Assembly (NCBI GenBank): GCA_933207985.1
Contig: OW240920.1
Location: 150,026,679-150,090,678 of the forward strand
Direction: 5' to 3'
Source: Pelobates cultripes
Lineage: Eukaryota > Chordata > Amphibia > Anura > Pelobatidae
DNA: 64,000 bases
The notes beneath the pieces are model-generated. The model did not search any database. It saw nothing but the letters and a program-made list of their open reading frames with translations, and had not been told where the DNA came from. Every line of letters begins with the position of its first letter. The first letter of the stretch is position 1. Both the position numbers and the translations under genes were made by a program. Shown here piece by piece: positions 33,829 through 43,014 of this stretch.

Positions 33829-34899
33829 TTACCAGACAAATTGTGCAATCACATCATTTCTAACATAGGCCCGTGCGTGGAATGAACATTTTTGTATATA
33901 TTTGTACCTGTAAAAGTTTTGAACTTTACACTTAGTACAATCAACCATAATATCATTATTAACATAGTACATTGTTTTCATTTGAAAAATGTCTTTGGGA
34001 GTTACATATGGTATGGTCAATAAAAAGCAAATCTCCATACGTTCCGGATCAATTAAGAGAGGTATAGCGCTCCCCATCTCAAAGGCCAGATTTAGTTGCA
34101 TAGGCTCAATTGTCTCTCCATCCACATTGGCAAGCATCGCATGAACAATATCCTTGGATACAAAATACAGAGGTATGCGTCCCCCTGCCAATTCGATCAT
34201 TTCAGTTTGCACTTCGTCAAGAAAAGCAAGTGTGTGGAACAATATTGGGTCATGCAGAAATAGAAGTTCACGCTTAAATAAGTCATGACTTTGGTGCAGC
34301 TCAGTGGATTTGGCAATTAACTCCGAATGCAAATTTGTTGTAACAACTGTGTCTTCCACAATAGTTAACACGTCTTGGAGAAGTGTTCTTTGCTGTTGTA
34401 TCACCTGATGAATATCGTTAATGTGTTGCTTTAGCGCATAGATTTCCATATCCAGCTTTTGGACAGTAATAGAGTTGGCTGCAGACATTCCAGTTGCGAC
34501 AACTGCACCGACAGTGGCACAAACTAATGCAACAATTATAGCGGTGAGGAACCTTTTGGGTCGGTTGCTCATCGGAATAGAACTGGATACAAATGGTTTC
34601 CGGGCTTGCTCCAAGATATTTCGCACACGGTCCTGTGCTCTTTGGAGGTGCATCTGGTACCAAGTCTGTAACTCAGGAAGCTGCATCGATGAAATGTTGT
34701 ATGCCTTCTCGATGGAAATCTTGGGGTCCAAGCTGACGAACACACGTCGGGTCAGGATCCTCTTCTCCGTTAAGATGAACCCTGGTGTCTCTTGAATCAG
34801 GATGCCGGAGGATGGTCCCATCTCTGCGATCGGGTCGGTCCGTAGCTCTTGGCACAGGAGCAGTACGATCCAGAAACACGTCACATCCTTCTTGGACAT
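33829..34899 (-). CDS. env: Provirus F Env, short class I fusion-protein-like, truncated
   Basis: 356 codons. Seen: a weak hydrophobic leader (about residues 8-16), a furin-type site RPKR at 113-116, then a long hydrophobic, Ala/Gly/Val-rich stretch (117-140) typical of a fusion peptide, then a heptad-type helix (about 145-200). Only about 116 residues precede the cleavage site, as in paramyxovirus-type F proteins and unlike the long surface subunit of ordinary retroviruses. Lokiretrovirus Env proteins are reported to resemble Mononegavirales F (established knowledge). No membrane anchor is seen before the stop, which lies 64 bp from the LTR, so the C-terminus seems lost. Confidence 0.7.
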   Translation of the reverse strand: MSKKDVTCFWIVLLLCQELRTDPIAEMGPSSGILIQETPGFILTEKRILTRRVFVSLDPKISIEKAYNISSMQLPELQTWYQMHLQRAQDRVRNILEQARKPFVSSSIPMSNRPKRFLTAIIVALVCATVGAVVATGMSAANSITVQKLDMEIYALKQHINDIHQVIQQQRTLLQDVLTIVEDTVVTTNLHSELIAKSTELHQSHDLFKRELLFLHDPILFHTLAFLDEVQTEMIELAGGRIPLYFVSKDIVHAMLANVDGETIEPMQLNLAFEMGSAIPLLIDPERMEICFLLTIPYVTPKDIFQMKTMYYVNNDIMVDCTKCKVQNFYRYKYIQKCSFHARAYVRNDVIAQFVW

Positions 34900-35261
34900 C
34901 TTTCGACAGTCACGGATCAGGAACTCGTTTCAGACATCTACTAATGATTCAAGGTTTGTTAAGCATACAAACTTATAACAGTGTGACATCACTTGGCCTA
35001 GGATAACACATTATTACGATTCATCAACATATGTATTCTCTATAATTCTATTTTTATAACTTCATCCCTCACTACATTTATTACTGACTCCTTAGCAGTT
35101 CGCCTATAGCAGCTAAATAAGCTAGTAACCTGCTTATAAAATGTAGTTATTTGATGGCAAGGAAATGGTTAATGACATGAACGTACATGAGATCATGGCA
35201 CATCACAACATTTCACATCATACTATACCACGTGAATCAAGCATTCATCCAGGTTAGTCGT
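34900..35261 (-). other. Spacer between pol and env of provirus F
   Basis: About 360 bp with no open frame of note. It may hold the env splice acceptor, but none can be fixed from sequence alone. Confidence 0.5.
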
Positions 35262-38144
35262 TCACCCTTCTGCGTCTGAATCCGCACCTATAATCCTTAA
35301 TTGAGATTTAGGATGACAAGCACGCAACTGGTTAATGTGAACCCACTTTTCAATAAAAACACCATCCTTAGGAATTTTTATCTTGTACGCTACTGGGGAA
35401 ATTTTGTCAATGATGACATATGGCCCTTTCCAAGAAGGTAAAAATTTATTTTCCTTAACTTGATTTCGCGCAAAGTTATACAGATAGACTTGATCTGTTA
35501 TCTCATATTCCTTTTTCGTGGTTTTTAGATCGTAATAGGTCTTAACCCCTGTCGCTGCTTTTTCTAGATTCTTTTGGGCAAAAGCAAACGCATGCTGTAA
35601 ATGCTTGCGCAAATCTTCGATATACTGATGCGTAGTGGCAGCATTGATCAAGTTATGATCTGAAGTACGATATAGTAAATGCTGTGGTAAAACCATCTTC
35701 CTTCCTGTCATCAATTCAAAAGGTGACAATTTGGTAGCAGTGCTAGGTGTAGCTCTAATCGCCATTAAAATTAGGGGCAATTTAATGTCCCAGTCTTTAC
35801 CAGACTCCTTAACATACTTCTTCAGAATATTAACGATAGACTGGTTATATCGCTCTACCCCCCCGCTAAACGCAGCGCGGTATGGAATATGTAGCTTTCG
35901 TTTAACACCTAGAATGTTCCACATCTTAGCCATTACTTCGCTGGTAAAATGACTACCTCTGTCTGACTCAATTCTTTGAGGCAGACCAAACCTGGAAAAG
36001 ACATGGTTAATCAACAAAGTGGCGCACACGGTACTCGTGTTCTCTTTACAAGGCAAACATTCTATCCACTTTGTGTACATACATGTAACGGTTAACATGT
36101 ATTTGTTACCTCTTGAAGATCTTGTTACAGGACCTAAAAAGTCAATTTGAATATCAGACCAGGGTAATGACACCCCCCTCTTCTGAAGTGGTGCACGATG
36201 GGTTGGACCATGGGGTTGGTATTGCTGACAAATCAAGCATCCCTGACAGTATTTCTTAACATCCCTTAACATGTGTGGCCAATATGCATAATCACGCAAT
36301 ATCTCATATGTGATCTTATCACCACGATGCCCAGATGTAGGTGCATCATGTGCGTGTTGGAGCATTAACCCTCTGTATAAAGTTGGGACTACCCATTGTT
36401 GTATACCATGTTTAGAAGTTCTGACCAATAACCCATCCATGATACTAAATTGGACTTTATATCTCATCAAGATTCGTAAATCTTCATTATCTTTGCAATC
36501 CTCATCTGTGATGGGATTGGCAGTAGGGTCTTCTATATGTCTATAGAATATGCCTATGATGGGATCATTCTTTTGACTAGTAATCAGGTCCTCACTAGGA
36601 GCTTCTTGACTCCATTGCACGACGTTTAAGTCGGCATTATCTCTAGCCTGTCGTCTAGTTATGGCTTCAACATGAATTGATCCCATAAGATCATCAATGT
36701 TTAGGGTTTCACCATTGATGGCAGCTTGTTTTGCCAGTGAATCAACTAAGTCATTACCATCCTTGTCAATACCTTCTATTTTAGAATGGCCTTTGGTTTT
36801 CTTCCAATATATGGTTAAACCATTTTCCTTAACCAACTCATCGATTTTACAAAACAATTTCCCATGTTTAACAGGTTTGTTATTGCTCTTCAGCATTTGG
36901 TTACGTTTCCAGCTAGGCAGATATTCGACGAAACTGTTGCGAACATAGTTGGAATCAGTTATAATAACAAATTCTTTGATACCATATTCTATTGCCATTT
37001 GGATGGTCTTATATACTGCACAGAGTTCGGCTATCTGACTGCTTTTGGGACCAATATTGTATCCTATAGATACATTAGGATAATCACCTATCCAGGCGAT
37101 TCCGATACCTGCAACTAACTTCCGTTCAGCACCAACGACGTGGTGATATGAACAACCATCAATGTATACCCACGGTAGTGGTCGACAGTATTCCTCGTCA
37201 TAAACTTTATAAGGAGATAGCAATTGCTCTTCTAGGAAGTCATCTCCGGTGTCATTATCATCCAGAGATGGAGCAGTACAGTCATGTAATTCTGCTAAAC
37301 CTTGGGCAACTGGGCTTCTCTTATTATGTTTATAACGGACTTCTAACGGCCATCCCTGTAAGGATAGAGTCCATGCAGTAATTCGACTGTTAGAGAGATT
37401 ACCGTCTCTAATTCTTTCACTCTGCAGATACTGTAGAGGTTGGTGAGCTGTTTCTACAATTATTTTCTCACCTTGAATATAGCTACGAAAATTTTGTAGT
37501 GCCCAGACAGTCGATAATAACGCCTTCTCACACGTGTTGAATTTAACTTCAACAGGTGACAAAGTCTTGCTAGCATATGCAATAACTTTGTTTAAACTGT
37601 CCTGCTTCTGATACAGAACAGCACTTATGCTTAAATCGGTATATCCTGTCTCCAGATAGAAGGGTTTACCCCCCTCTGGGTATGCTAAACAGGGTGCCTG
37701 AGTGAGCTTCCTCCTCAGTTCACTTACCGCTTGGTCCTGAGGCTCCCCCCAGTTCCAGGTAGTTTCCTTTTTAAGCAGGTGTAAGAGTGGTTTAGTTATT
37801 TCTGCATAGTTATCTATAAACTTATGGGAGTAGTTAGTCATACCAAGGAACGATCTTAATTCCCTGATGTTTGAAGGTGTTTTAGCCTTGATTACAGCTT
37901 CAACCTTCTTCCTCTGGGGATTTAATCCTTCAGAAGTTACCTCATGTCCGAGGAAATTGACATGGGTGCGACACCATTGTGCCTTTTGTAAAGACAGTTT
38001 AATCCCTGCCTCTCTTAACTGAGTGAGAACATGTCTAATCTCTAAGATATGCTTATCAAAGGAAGTGCTTTTCAGCAAGACATCGTCGACATATGATAAC
38101 GTTCCTCTCTCGAGTGCGTCAGGCATAGCTTTATGCATGAACAC
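35262..38144 (-). CDS. pol: Provirus F Pol, second part: RT palm, two RNase H domains, integrase
   Basis: 960 codons. RT active site LSYVDDVLL (YVDD, about residue 20) and thumb. A first RNase H-like domain (about 160-250) has lost catalytic residues: ETGYTD and ETAHQPL where active enzymes have ETDAS and TDHxPL. A second RNase H (about 330-470) keeps all four acidic positions (YIDGCS, AELCAV, ITDSNYV, GNDLVDSLAKQ). Integrase follows: HHCC (SGHRGDKITYE, CQGCLICQQ), DDE (IDFLGPVTR, ESDRGSHF, SGGVERYNQS) and a C-terminal SH3-like fold (WKGPYVIIDKISP). The frame breaks from the preceding part near 38165-38185. Confidence 0.88.
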   Translation of the reverse strand: MFMHKAMPDALERGTLSYVDDVLLKSTSFDKHILEIRHVLTQLREAGIKLSLQKAQWCRTHVNFLGHEVTSEGLNPQRKKVEAVIKAKTPSNIRELRSFLGMTNYSHKFIDNYAEITKPLLHLLKKETTWNWGEPQDQAVSELRRKLTQAPCLAYPEGGKPFYLETGYTDLSISAVLYQKQDSLNKVIAYASKTLSPVEVKFNTCEKALLSTVWALQNFRSYIQGEKIIVETAHQPLQYLQSERIRDGNLSNSRITAWTLSLQGWPLEVRYKHNKRSPVAQGLAELHDCTAPSLDDNDTGDDFLEEQLLSPYKVYDEEYCRPLPWVYIDGCSYHHVVGAERKLVAGIGIAWIGDYPNVSIGYNIGPKSSQIAELCAVYKTIQMAIEYGIKEFVIITDSNYVRNSFVEYLPSWKRNQMLKSNNKPVKHGKLFCKIDELVKENGLTIYWKKTKGHSKIEGIDKDGNDLVDSLAKQAAINGETLNIDDLMGSIHVEAITRRQARDNADLNVVQWSQEAPSEDLITSQKNDPIIGIFYRHIEDPTANPITDEDCKDNEDLRILMRYKVQFSIMDGLLVRTSKHGIQQWVVPTLYRGLMLQHAHDAPTSGHRGDKITYEILRDYAYWPHMLRDVKKYCQGCLICQQYQPHGPTHRAPLQKRGVSLPWSDIQIDFLGPVTRSSRGNKYMLTVTCMYTKWIECLPCKENTSTVCATLLINHVFSRFGLPQRIESDRGSHFTSEVMAKMWNILGVKRKLHIPYRAAFSGGVERYNQSIVNILKKYVKESGKDWDIKLPLILMAIRATPSTATKLSPFELMTGRKMVLPQHLLYRTSDHNLINAATTHQYIEDLRKHLQHAFAFAQKNLEKAATGVKTYYDLKTTKKEYEITDQVYLYNFARNQVKENKFLPSWKGPYVIIDKISPVAYKIKIPKDGVFIEKWVHINQLRACHPKSQLRIIGADSDAEG

Positions 38145-40717
38145 AGCGAATTCATGACCAGAGTTTTTATATAACCGAAAGGCATACGGGTCCAGGTATA
38201 CTGCTGCTTTCCAAATGTGAAGGCCAATTTATATTGGTCTTCATTATGGACTGGTACAGTCCAATATCCCTGCGCACAGTCAATGGCAGTGAATATTTTG
38301 GACCCCTGCATTTGTACCAAACATTGGTCTATGTATGGCGTTGGCCAACCAGACATATAGACGCGTTTGTTTAGCTGTCGTAAGTCAGCGCATAAACGCC
38401 ATTGTCCATTAGGTTTCAGAATCCCCAAGATCGGATTATTATACGAACTGTGCACTGGACGTATAATGCCCCTTTCCTTTAAATTCTGAATGATGTCCTG
38501 TAGACCATCATATGACGCTAATGGGAGTCTATATTGTTTGATAAATACAGGTGGTAAATTTGGATCCGTTTGTATTCTGGCTACGTGGAGGTTAGTTAAC
38601 CCACAGTCGTAGGAATCTTTGGCAAAAATATCTTGGAATTCCAAAAGGATTTCCTTTAGCTGTTGCCGCTCAGCATCATTGGAGCAACCGTCAGCTAAAG
38701 ATATTTGCTCTTCTAGCCTTTCCTGAAATCCTGGGAAGATTTCAGGCTGGCCTATCTCATAAGCTTCTTCAAGCCTAGAAGTTAGGTCAGTTCGGTGTTG
38801 ACTTACCTTTTCTCTTTGGTCGAGATACTCTTGTGATTCCTGCTCATTGAGCGGATGATAATAGAAGGTGATAGATGCTTCTTCGATTTTACACGAGCCT
38901 TCTTCAGCGTTGAAGGGATATACAGATATAATAGTGAATAATCCTTCTGGGGAGGAATGGAATATTTGATCGACAATTTCGTCCTCAGTTAAGTATTCTT
39001 CAGGGATGAGGCCTATAATTTGGTTTTGGAAACCAAATGTATAGTACTCAGCATCCAATGCTAGACCTAATAATGTTCCTTTTGGTAAAGTAACACTATA
39101 GGGTGTAACATTGTTGACCATTATATAGGTGGGATTCTTACCAATACTTACCATTGGTGTATGTGTTACCACCATCCCTAATAGTTGTATCCTGTTGGAT
39201 AAACAGATTAGGGCATCAGAGTTTTCTAATCTCTGACCATTCTTGACCTGTAGGGGTAAAAGAAAGTTACTTGTCCCCTGTAGAATGGTTATGTCATCAG
39301 GAACTTGGATACTTACCGTATATGGGAGTATTTGTCCTGATTTCAGGGTGTTTTCCTCGTGTAGGTATCCACAAGGATTACCTTTTAACCTTGTCCACAA
39401 GTTGGAATTAATCAGGTCAAGGTGTATGGCAAAGCGATGTATGACATCATTACCGATGTAAACCTGATAGCGAGGTTCGTTTATCACTAGGAATAAATGT
39501 TTAACGGTCTTATTTCCGATGGAAATAGATAGTAAACATTTTGCTATCACATTGTGACTCTCTGATTCGCCATCCAGGTTCTGGATCCACCTGTCATGTG
39601 GGGAAGCGTACCTGATCATTTTAGGATTAGTGATCTGCTTTAACAGACTTCTGCTAATATAGCTGTTCTCACTCTGTAAGTCCAGCTTTGCATTCCTACT
39701 TTTTCCTAAGTCATTTATCTGAATAGGAAAGAATAAGTTGTTATTAACCCTTTCAATTCTGGCAAGGAATTGAGCATGACCTGCCAGATCTACAGATTCA
39801 ACATAGTCCCTGTGGAGAGAAATGGTTAAAACATCACCTTCCAGAGAGACATTCTGGATCCTCTCTGGAGCAATTCTTACGGAATGCTCATCTACAGGTG
39901 CGATTGCATCATTCACCTGCAGGATAGTCACGTCAGGTGACTGACTATTTCTAAAATGTACCTCAATCGAGTCAGGTCTTTCTTCTATCACATGGCAGTT
40001 ACAATCAGATTGTACATGTGATTTCTCATAGGTTATGGGAACCTTAGTTTGTGACCATACAATTCCATTCACACAGTCAATAATTGTGTTAAGTCTTCTG
40101 AGTATGTCTATACCCAGAATCAGTCGGTCATAGGGGAGATCTACCACCATCACCGGATGTCTAAAGGTTTTGTTACCTATATTAAACTTTAACCAGGTAT
40201 TGCCAATAACATGAAGGGCATTTCCTCCTACACTCAACAGAGCATTGGGGAAATCTCTTAGCTTCGGTTTATCCGTTGCTAAGTCCATTACCTGCTGGAA
40301 GTAGGTATTGGATAAGATAGTGGCTTGTGAACCAGTATCTATTAACCCTTTAAAAGGCTGGGGTAGCGAATCCTGTATTTCTACAGACATGTAGTACCTT
40401 CCTTCATGTTCTTCTAATTCACATAAGAATTTAGAATGTGTCAACATATTACTTGTTTTCCATACATTACCGGTCACAGCAGTAGTTTCTACCTGTACTG
40501 AGGAATGCTCAGTCTTACCCACAGGCCCATCCTTTTTAGGAATATCTTGAACTGTCAAGTGGGAACTAGTGGTCAGCATCTCATCAGTTAACCCTTTCAG
40601 GTCTGGATCCTGGAAACTTGTGGCTGCTGTGGCTACTTTAGCCTTTGGCTGAAATGAAAAAAACAGAGGAGCACGTTGCGCCTTCTTCACCCGGAAGTGA
40701 AGTGACGGTATAGGCAA
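38072..40717 (-). CDS. pol: Provirus F Pol, first part: tandem retropepsin domains and RT fingers
   Basis: About 880 codons, opening just after a stop, with no clear ATG at the start. Residues about 103-225 form a retropepsin (GLIDTGSQATILS, DTG at 127-129; LILGIDILRR). Residues about 325-445 repeat the same fold: ISIGNKTVKHLFLV parallels FNIGNKTFRHPVMV, and VYIGNDVIHRF parallels LILGIDILRRL. The second copy has LDLQSENSYIS in place of the DTG motif, so it is a pseudoprotease. RT starts about residue 670 (FIKQYRLPL, WRLCADLRQLN, FTAIDCAQGYW, RMPFGY). After PFGY the frame is broken by a single-base indel. Confidence 0.85.
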   Translation of the reverse strand: MPIPSLHFRVKKAQRAPLFFSFQPKAKVATAATSFQDPDLKGLTDEMLTTSSHLTVQDIPKKDGPVGKTEHSSVQVETTAVTGNVWKTSNMLTHSKFLCELEEHEGRYYMSVEIQDSLPQPFKGLIDTGSQATILSNTYFQQVMDLATDKPKLRDFPNALLSVGGNALHVIGNTWLKFNIGNKTFRHPVMVVDLPYDRLILGIDILRRLNTIIDCVNGIVWSQTKVPITYEKSHVQSDCNCHVIEERPDSIEVHFRNSQSPDVTILQVNDAIAPVDEHSVRIAPERIQNVSLEGDVLTISLHRDYVESVDLAGHAQFLARIERVNNNLFFPIQINDLGKSRNAKLDLQSENSYISRSLLKQITNPKMIRYASPHDRWIQNLDGESESHNVIAKCLLSISIGNKTVKHLFLVINEPRYQVYIGNDVIHRFAIHLDLINSNLWTRLKGNPCGYLHEENTLKSGQILPYTVSIQVPDDITILQGTSNFLLPLQVKNGQRLENSDALICLSNRIQLLGMVVTHTPMVSIGKNPTYIMVNNVTPYSVTLPKGTLLGLALDAEYYTFGFQNQIIGLIPEEYLTEDEIVDQIFHSSPEGLFTIISVYPFNAEEGSCKIEEASITFYYHPLNEQESQEYLDQREKVSQHRTDLTSRLEEAYEIGQPEIFPGFQERLEEQISLADGCSNDAERQQLKEILLEFQDIFAKDSYDCGLTNLHVARIQTDPNLPPVFIKQYRLPLASYDGLQDIIQNLKERGIIRPVHSSYNNPILGILKPNGQWRLCADLRQLNKRVYMSGWPTPYIDQCLVQMQGSKIFTAIDCAQGYWTVPVHNEDQYKLAFTFGKQQYTWTRMPFGYIKTLVMNSLCSCIKLCLTHSREERYHMSTMSC

Positions 40718-40825
40718 TAGGTTTCCTTACACAACTATTGTTTGTTTGACTGTTAGTACCTGGAAAGGAAACAGGGTTAGGCATTATATCTACTGATAAC
40801 CTAGCCTGTTTAGTCACAGTGGCTA

Positions 40826-42421
40826 TTATTGCTGCGGCACCTGTTGTTGTCGCTGCGGTTGCACAGGTGGCTCTGCAATTGGAGCTATCCCTAAAAAAGG
40901 ATTTCTGGCAAAGACTTCGTTAATCTTTGTCATTTCCTCCATTAATTTGCCCATCTGGTCTGTCAATTGACCAACCTGACGACGCAAATTATTTCCCCCA
41001 TTGCCATTTTGTCTTTGCCCATTAGAATTTGGCTGGGATGGCTGAGACTGTTGGGAGTTATTGGAAGCAGATTGGTTATTTCTGTTTCCATATCTCCTAT
41101 TTCCCTGAGGATTCCTTCTCCATTGGGAATTGCCTTGGTTTTTATTAACCCAGGGGCGTTTATTCCCATTGGCATTGGATTTTTCAGAGTTATTAGAGGA
41201 ATTTGCAGAATTGCTTCTGGCGTTTTCCTGTTTCTGAGGTTTTGGTGTTTTCAAAACCTCAGAATAGGTCCTCTTTTTCTGTTGGGTTTCTAAACCTAAC
41301 TGAATTTTAGTCTCTGACACCATTTTATCACCAGGTTTCTTAACCTTTGGCTGATTTTCATCATGTGCATGGTGTATAGTATACAATTTCATGCACTGAC
41401 TGACTAGCCATTCTAATGGTAACTTACATTCATAATCTCTTGCGAGATTCATTTGTATGTTTACTGGCATGGCATGAAAATACAGATCTTTGAAGTCTGT
41501 GCTTTCATACCTGGGTTTTCTTTGGGCCACGGAGTATGCATTTTTAAGAATTATTAAAAATTCTCTGGGGCTTTGATCTGGACGGCACTTTAAGTTATAA
41601 AGCGCCTTCTTTGCAGAGGCAATGGTTTTATACTTACCATATTCCATGATTATTTCATATTTCATCTTGGACCAGGACATTAACTGTATAGCTTGAAGAC
41701 TTTCTAGATAAACACGGCACATTGAATCAAAGGTCCATGTAATGAACCATTTCTTATGAATGTCATCATACATGCCCAATGAATTCATTGCTCTATCATA
41801 ATTTTCCAGATGTTCAGATATGTTTCCTGAACCTCTAGAAAATTGTGGGACAGTCTCTCTAAGGAATTTGATGACCTTTGGCGTTTCATAAACAGGCATC
41901 GTTGATTTACGACCTCTGTTTCTGTGTTTGGGTAAACGTCTATGCGATCTGTCTGCTGAAGAGGAATTAGACCCGTACAACAGTGCAGATGGCATATCAG
42001 TTACATGGCCTTCAGAGTGGACAGTGCAATCACTTTCACTCCCATCACTCTGAGCTTCTTGTTCACTGTCACAATTCTGATCTGCATCAGAATCCTGCCA
42101 GTGTACAGAACCATGTCGGTTTTCATTCCTATCACCTTGAATTGGACTCTCCCTCTCAAGTTTGGCCAAGACAGCTTTTTCAAACTGTTCTGCCCAAGAT
42201 TGCCAAGGTGGCTTGGTAATGTCATGAGATGGGGAATCTTGTTCCACAGGTGATTTTTTAGAATTACTCACATCTTTACTTACAGACTGTTTTATGAGAA
42301 CCTGGTTTGGTGTGGGAAAATCATAATAAGGAGGGGATTTACAGATAGTCTTTACTTTTTGGCACAGAATGATGACTACTAACCTCACTGCCTGATTTCT
42401 GACTCTCCTCTTCATACTCAT
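40826..42421 (-). CDS. gag: Provirus F Gag, capsid and nucleocapsid part
   Basis: 531 codons. The middle third has a capsid-like helical domain (FSRGSGNISEHLENYDRAM, RPDQSPREFLIILKNAY). The C-terminal third is rich in N, Q, R and G (RRNPQGNRRYGNRNNQ) and lacks any CCHC zinc knuckle, recalling the basic glycine/arginine boxes of foamy virus Gag rather than orthoretroviral nucleocapsid. It overlaps the preceding gag frame by about 80 nt. It ends PQRQQQVPQQ, about 110 nt before the pol frame. Confidence 0.75.
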   Translation of the reverse strand: MSMKRRVRNQAVRLVVIILCQKVKTICKSPPYYDFPTPNQVLIKQSVSKDVSNSKKSPVEQDSPSHDITKPPWQSWAEQFEKAVLAKLERESPIQGDRNENRHGSVHWQDSDADQNCDSEQEAQSDGSESDCTVHSEGHVTDMPSALLYGSNSSSADRSHRRLPKHRNRGRKSTMPVYETPKVIKFLRETVPQFSRGSGNISEHLENYDRAMNSLGMYDDIHKKWFITWTFDSMCRVYLESLQAIQLMSWSKMKYEIIMEYGKYKTIASAKKALYNLKCRPDQSPREFLIILKNAYSVAQRKPRYESTDFKDLYFHAMPVNIQMNLARDYECKLPLEWLVSQCMKLYTIHHAHDENQPKVKKPGDKMVSETKIQLGLETQQKKRTYSEVLKTPKPQKQENARSNSANSSNNSEKSNANGNKRPWVNKNQGNSQWRRNPQGNRRYGNRNNQSASNNSQQSQPSQPNSNGQRQNGNGGNNLRRQVGQLTDQMGKLMEEMTKINEVFARNPFLGIAPIAEPPVQPQRQQQVPQQ

Positions 42422-42881
42422 CCAATTGCGTTTTAAGCTGATTTATTTCCTGTGCATATTTATCCGTCAAAGCTTTCATTTCTTTTTCATGATCAGCCTG
42501 ACGAGTTTCATGCTCAGCAAGTAAATCTTGGTATTTCCCATTTTGAATGCCCAGATCGTCACTGTACGTGTCCAATTTGGCATTCAGTGACTTGTTTTCA
42601 TCACACACCTTAAGAAGTGCTGTCATAAAGAAAGGCCAAGAGTGTATTATGTACGCCATTTTCCTTTCTATGTTCCTTTGTTCAGCAATTTCTTTAAGAT
42701 ATATGATGATGTGTTCATCAGTTAGAATGGTGTGTTTAGCTTCCCATTCTATGCTTTTCAACCAAACCTCATAGGTTGCATCATTTTTCATATGTTTATG
42801 AATATGAACTAGAGCATGTTTTCTTAGATCTTCAATTATTTCAGTATTATCTGTTACAGATGTATTACTGGATTCAGCCAT
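42339..42881 (-). CDS. gag: Provirus F Gag, N-terminal (matrix-like, coiled-coil) part
   Basis: 180 codons from ATG (MAESSNTSV). It begins with a helical region and continues as a long coiled coil (about residues 95-165; repeated E, K, L, Q heptads). The sequence around the overlap (42339-42421) continues in the next frame, so this is probably one gag gene split by a frameshift rather than a separate gene. Confidence 0.7.
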   Translation of the reverse strand: MAESSNTSVTDNTEIIEDLRKHALVHIHKHMKNDATYEVWLKSIEWEAKHTILTDEHIIIYLKEIAEQRNIERKMAYIIHSWPFFMTALLKVCDENKSLNAKLDTYSDDLGIQNGKYQDLLAEHETRQADHEKEMKALTDKYAQEINQLKTQLDEYEEESQKSGSEVSSHHSVPKSKDYL

Positions 42882-42993
42882 ATTTCTGTACAGTGATTTA
42901 ATCTCAATACAAAACTCTTTTCTATATCAAGATTAAATTGCATGAATTACACCAATATTATTATATATGAAATATAATTTCAACTTAAACGAT

Positions 42994-43011
42994 CTCAGCA
43001 GCGTGCCTCCA
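42994..43011 (-). promoter_or_regulatory. Candidate primer binding site of provirus F
   Basis: Read on the minus strand, TGGAGGCAC begins three bases after the 5' LTR. It complements the last bases of tRNA-Thr (...GTGCCTCCA). The match beyond ten bases is imperfect, so the tRNA assignment is tentative. Confidence 0.45.
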
Positions 43012-43014
43012 ATA

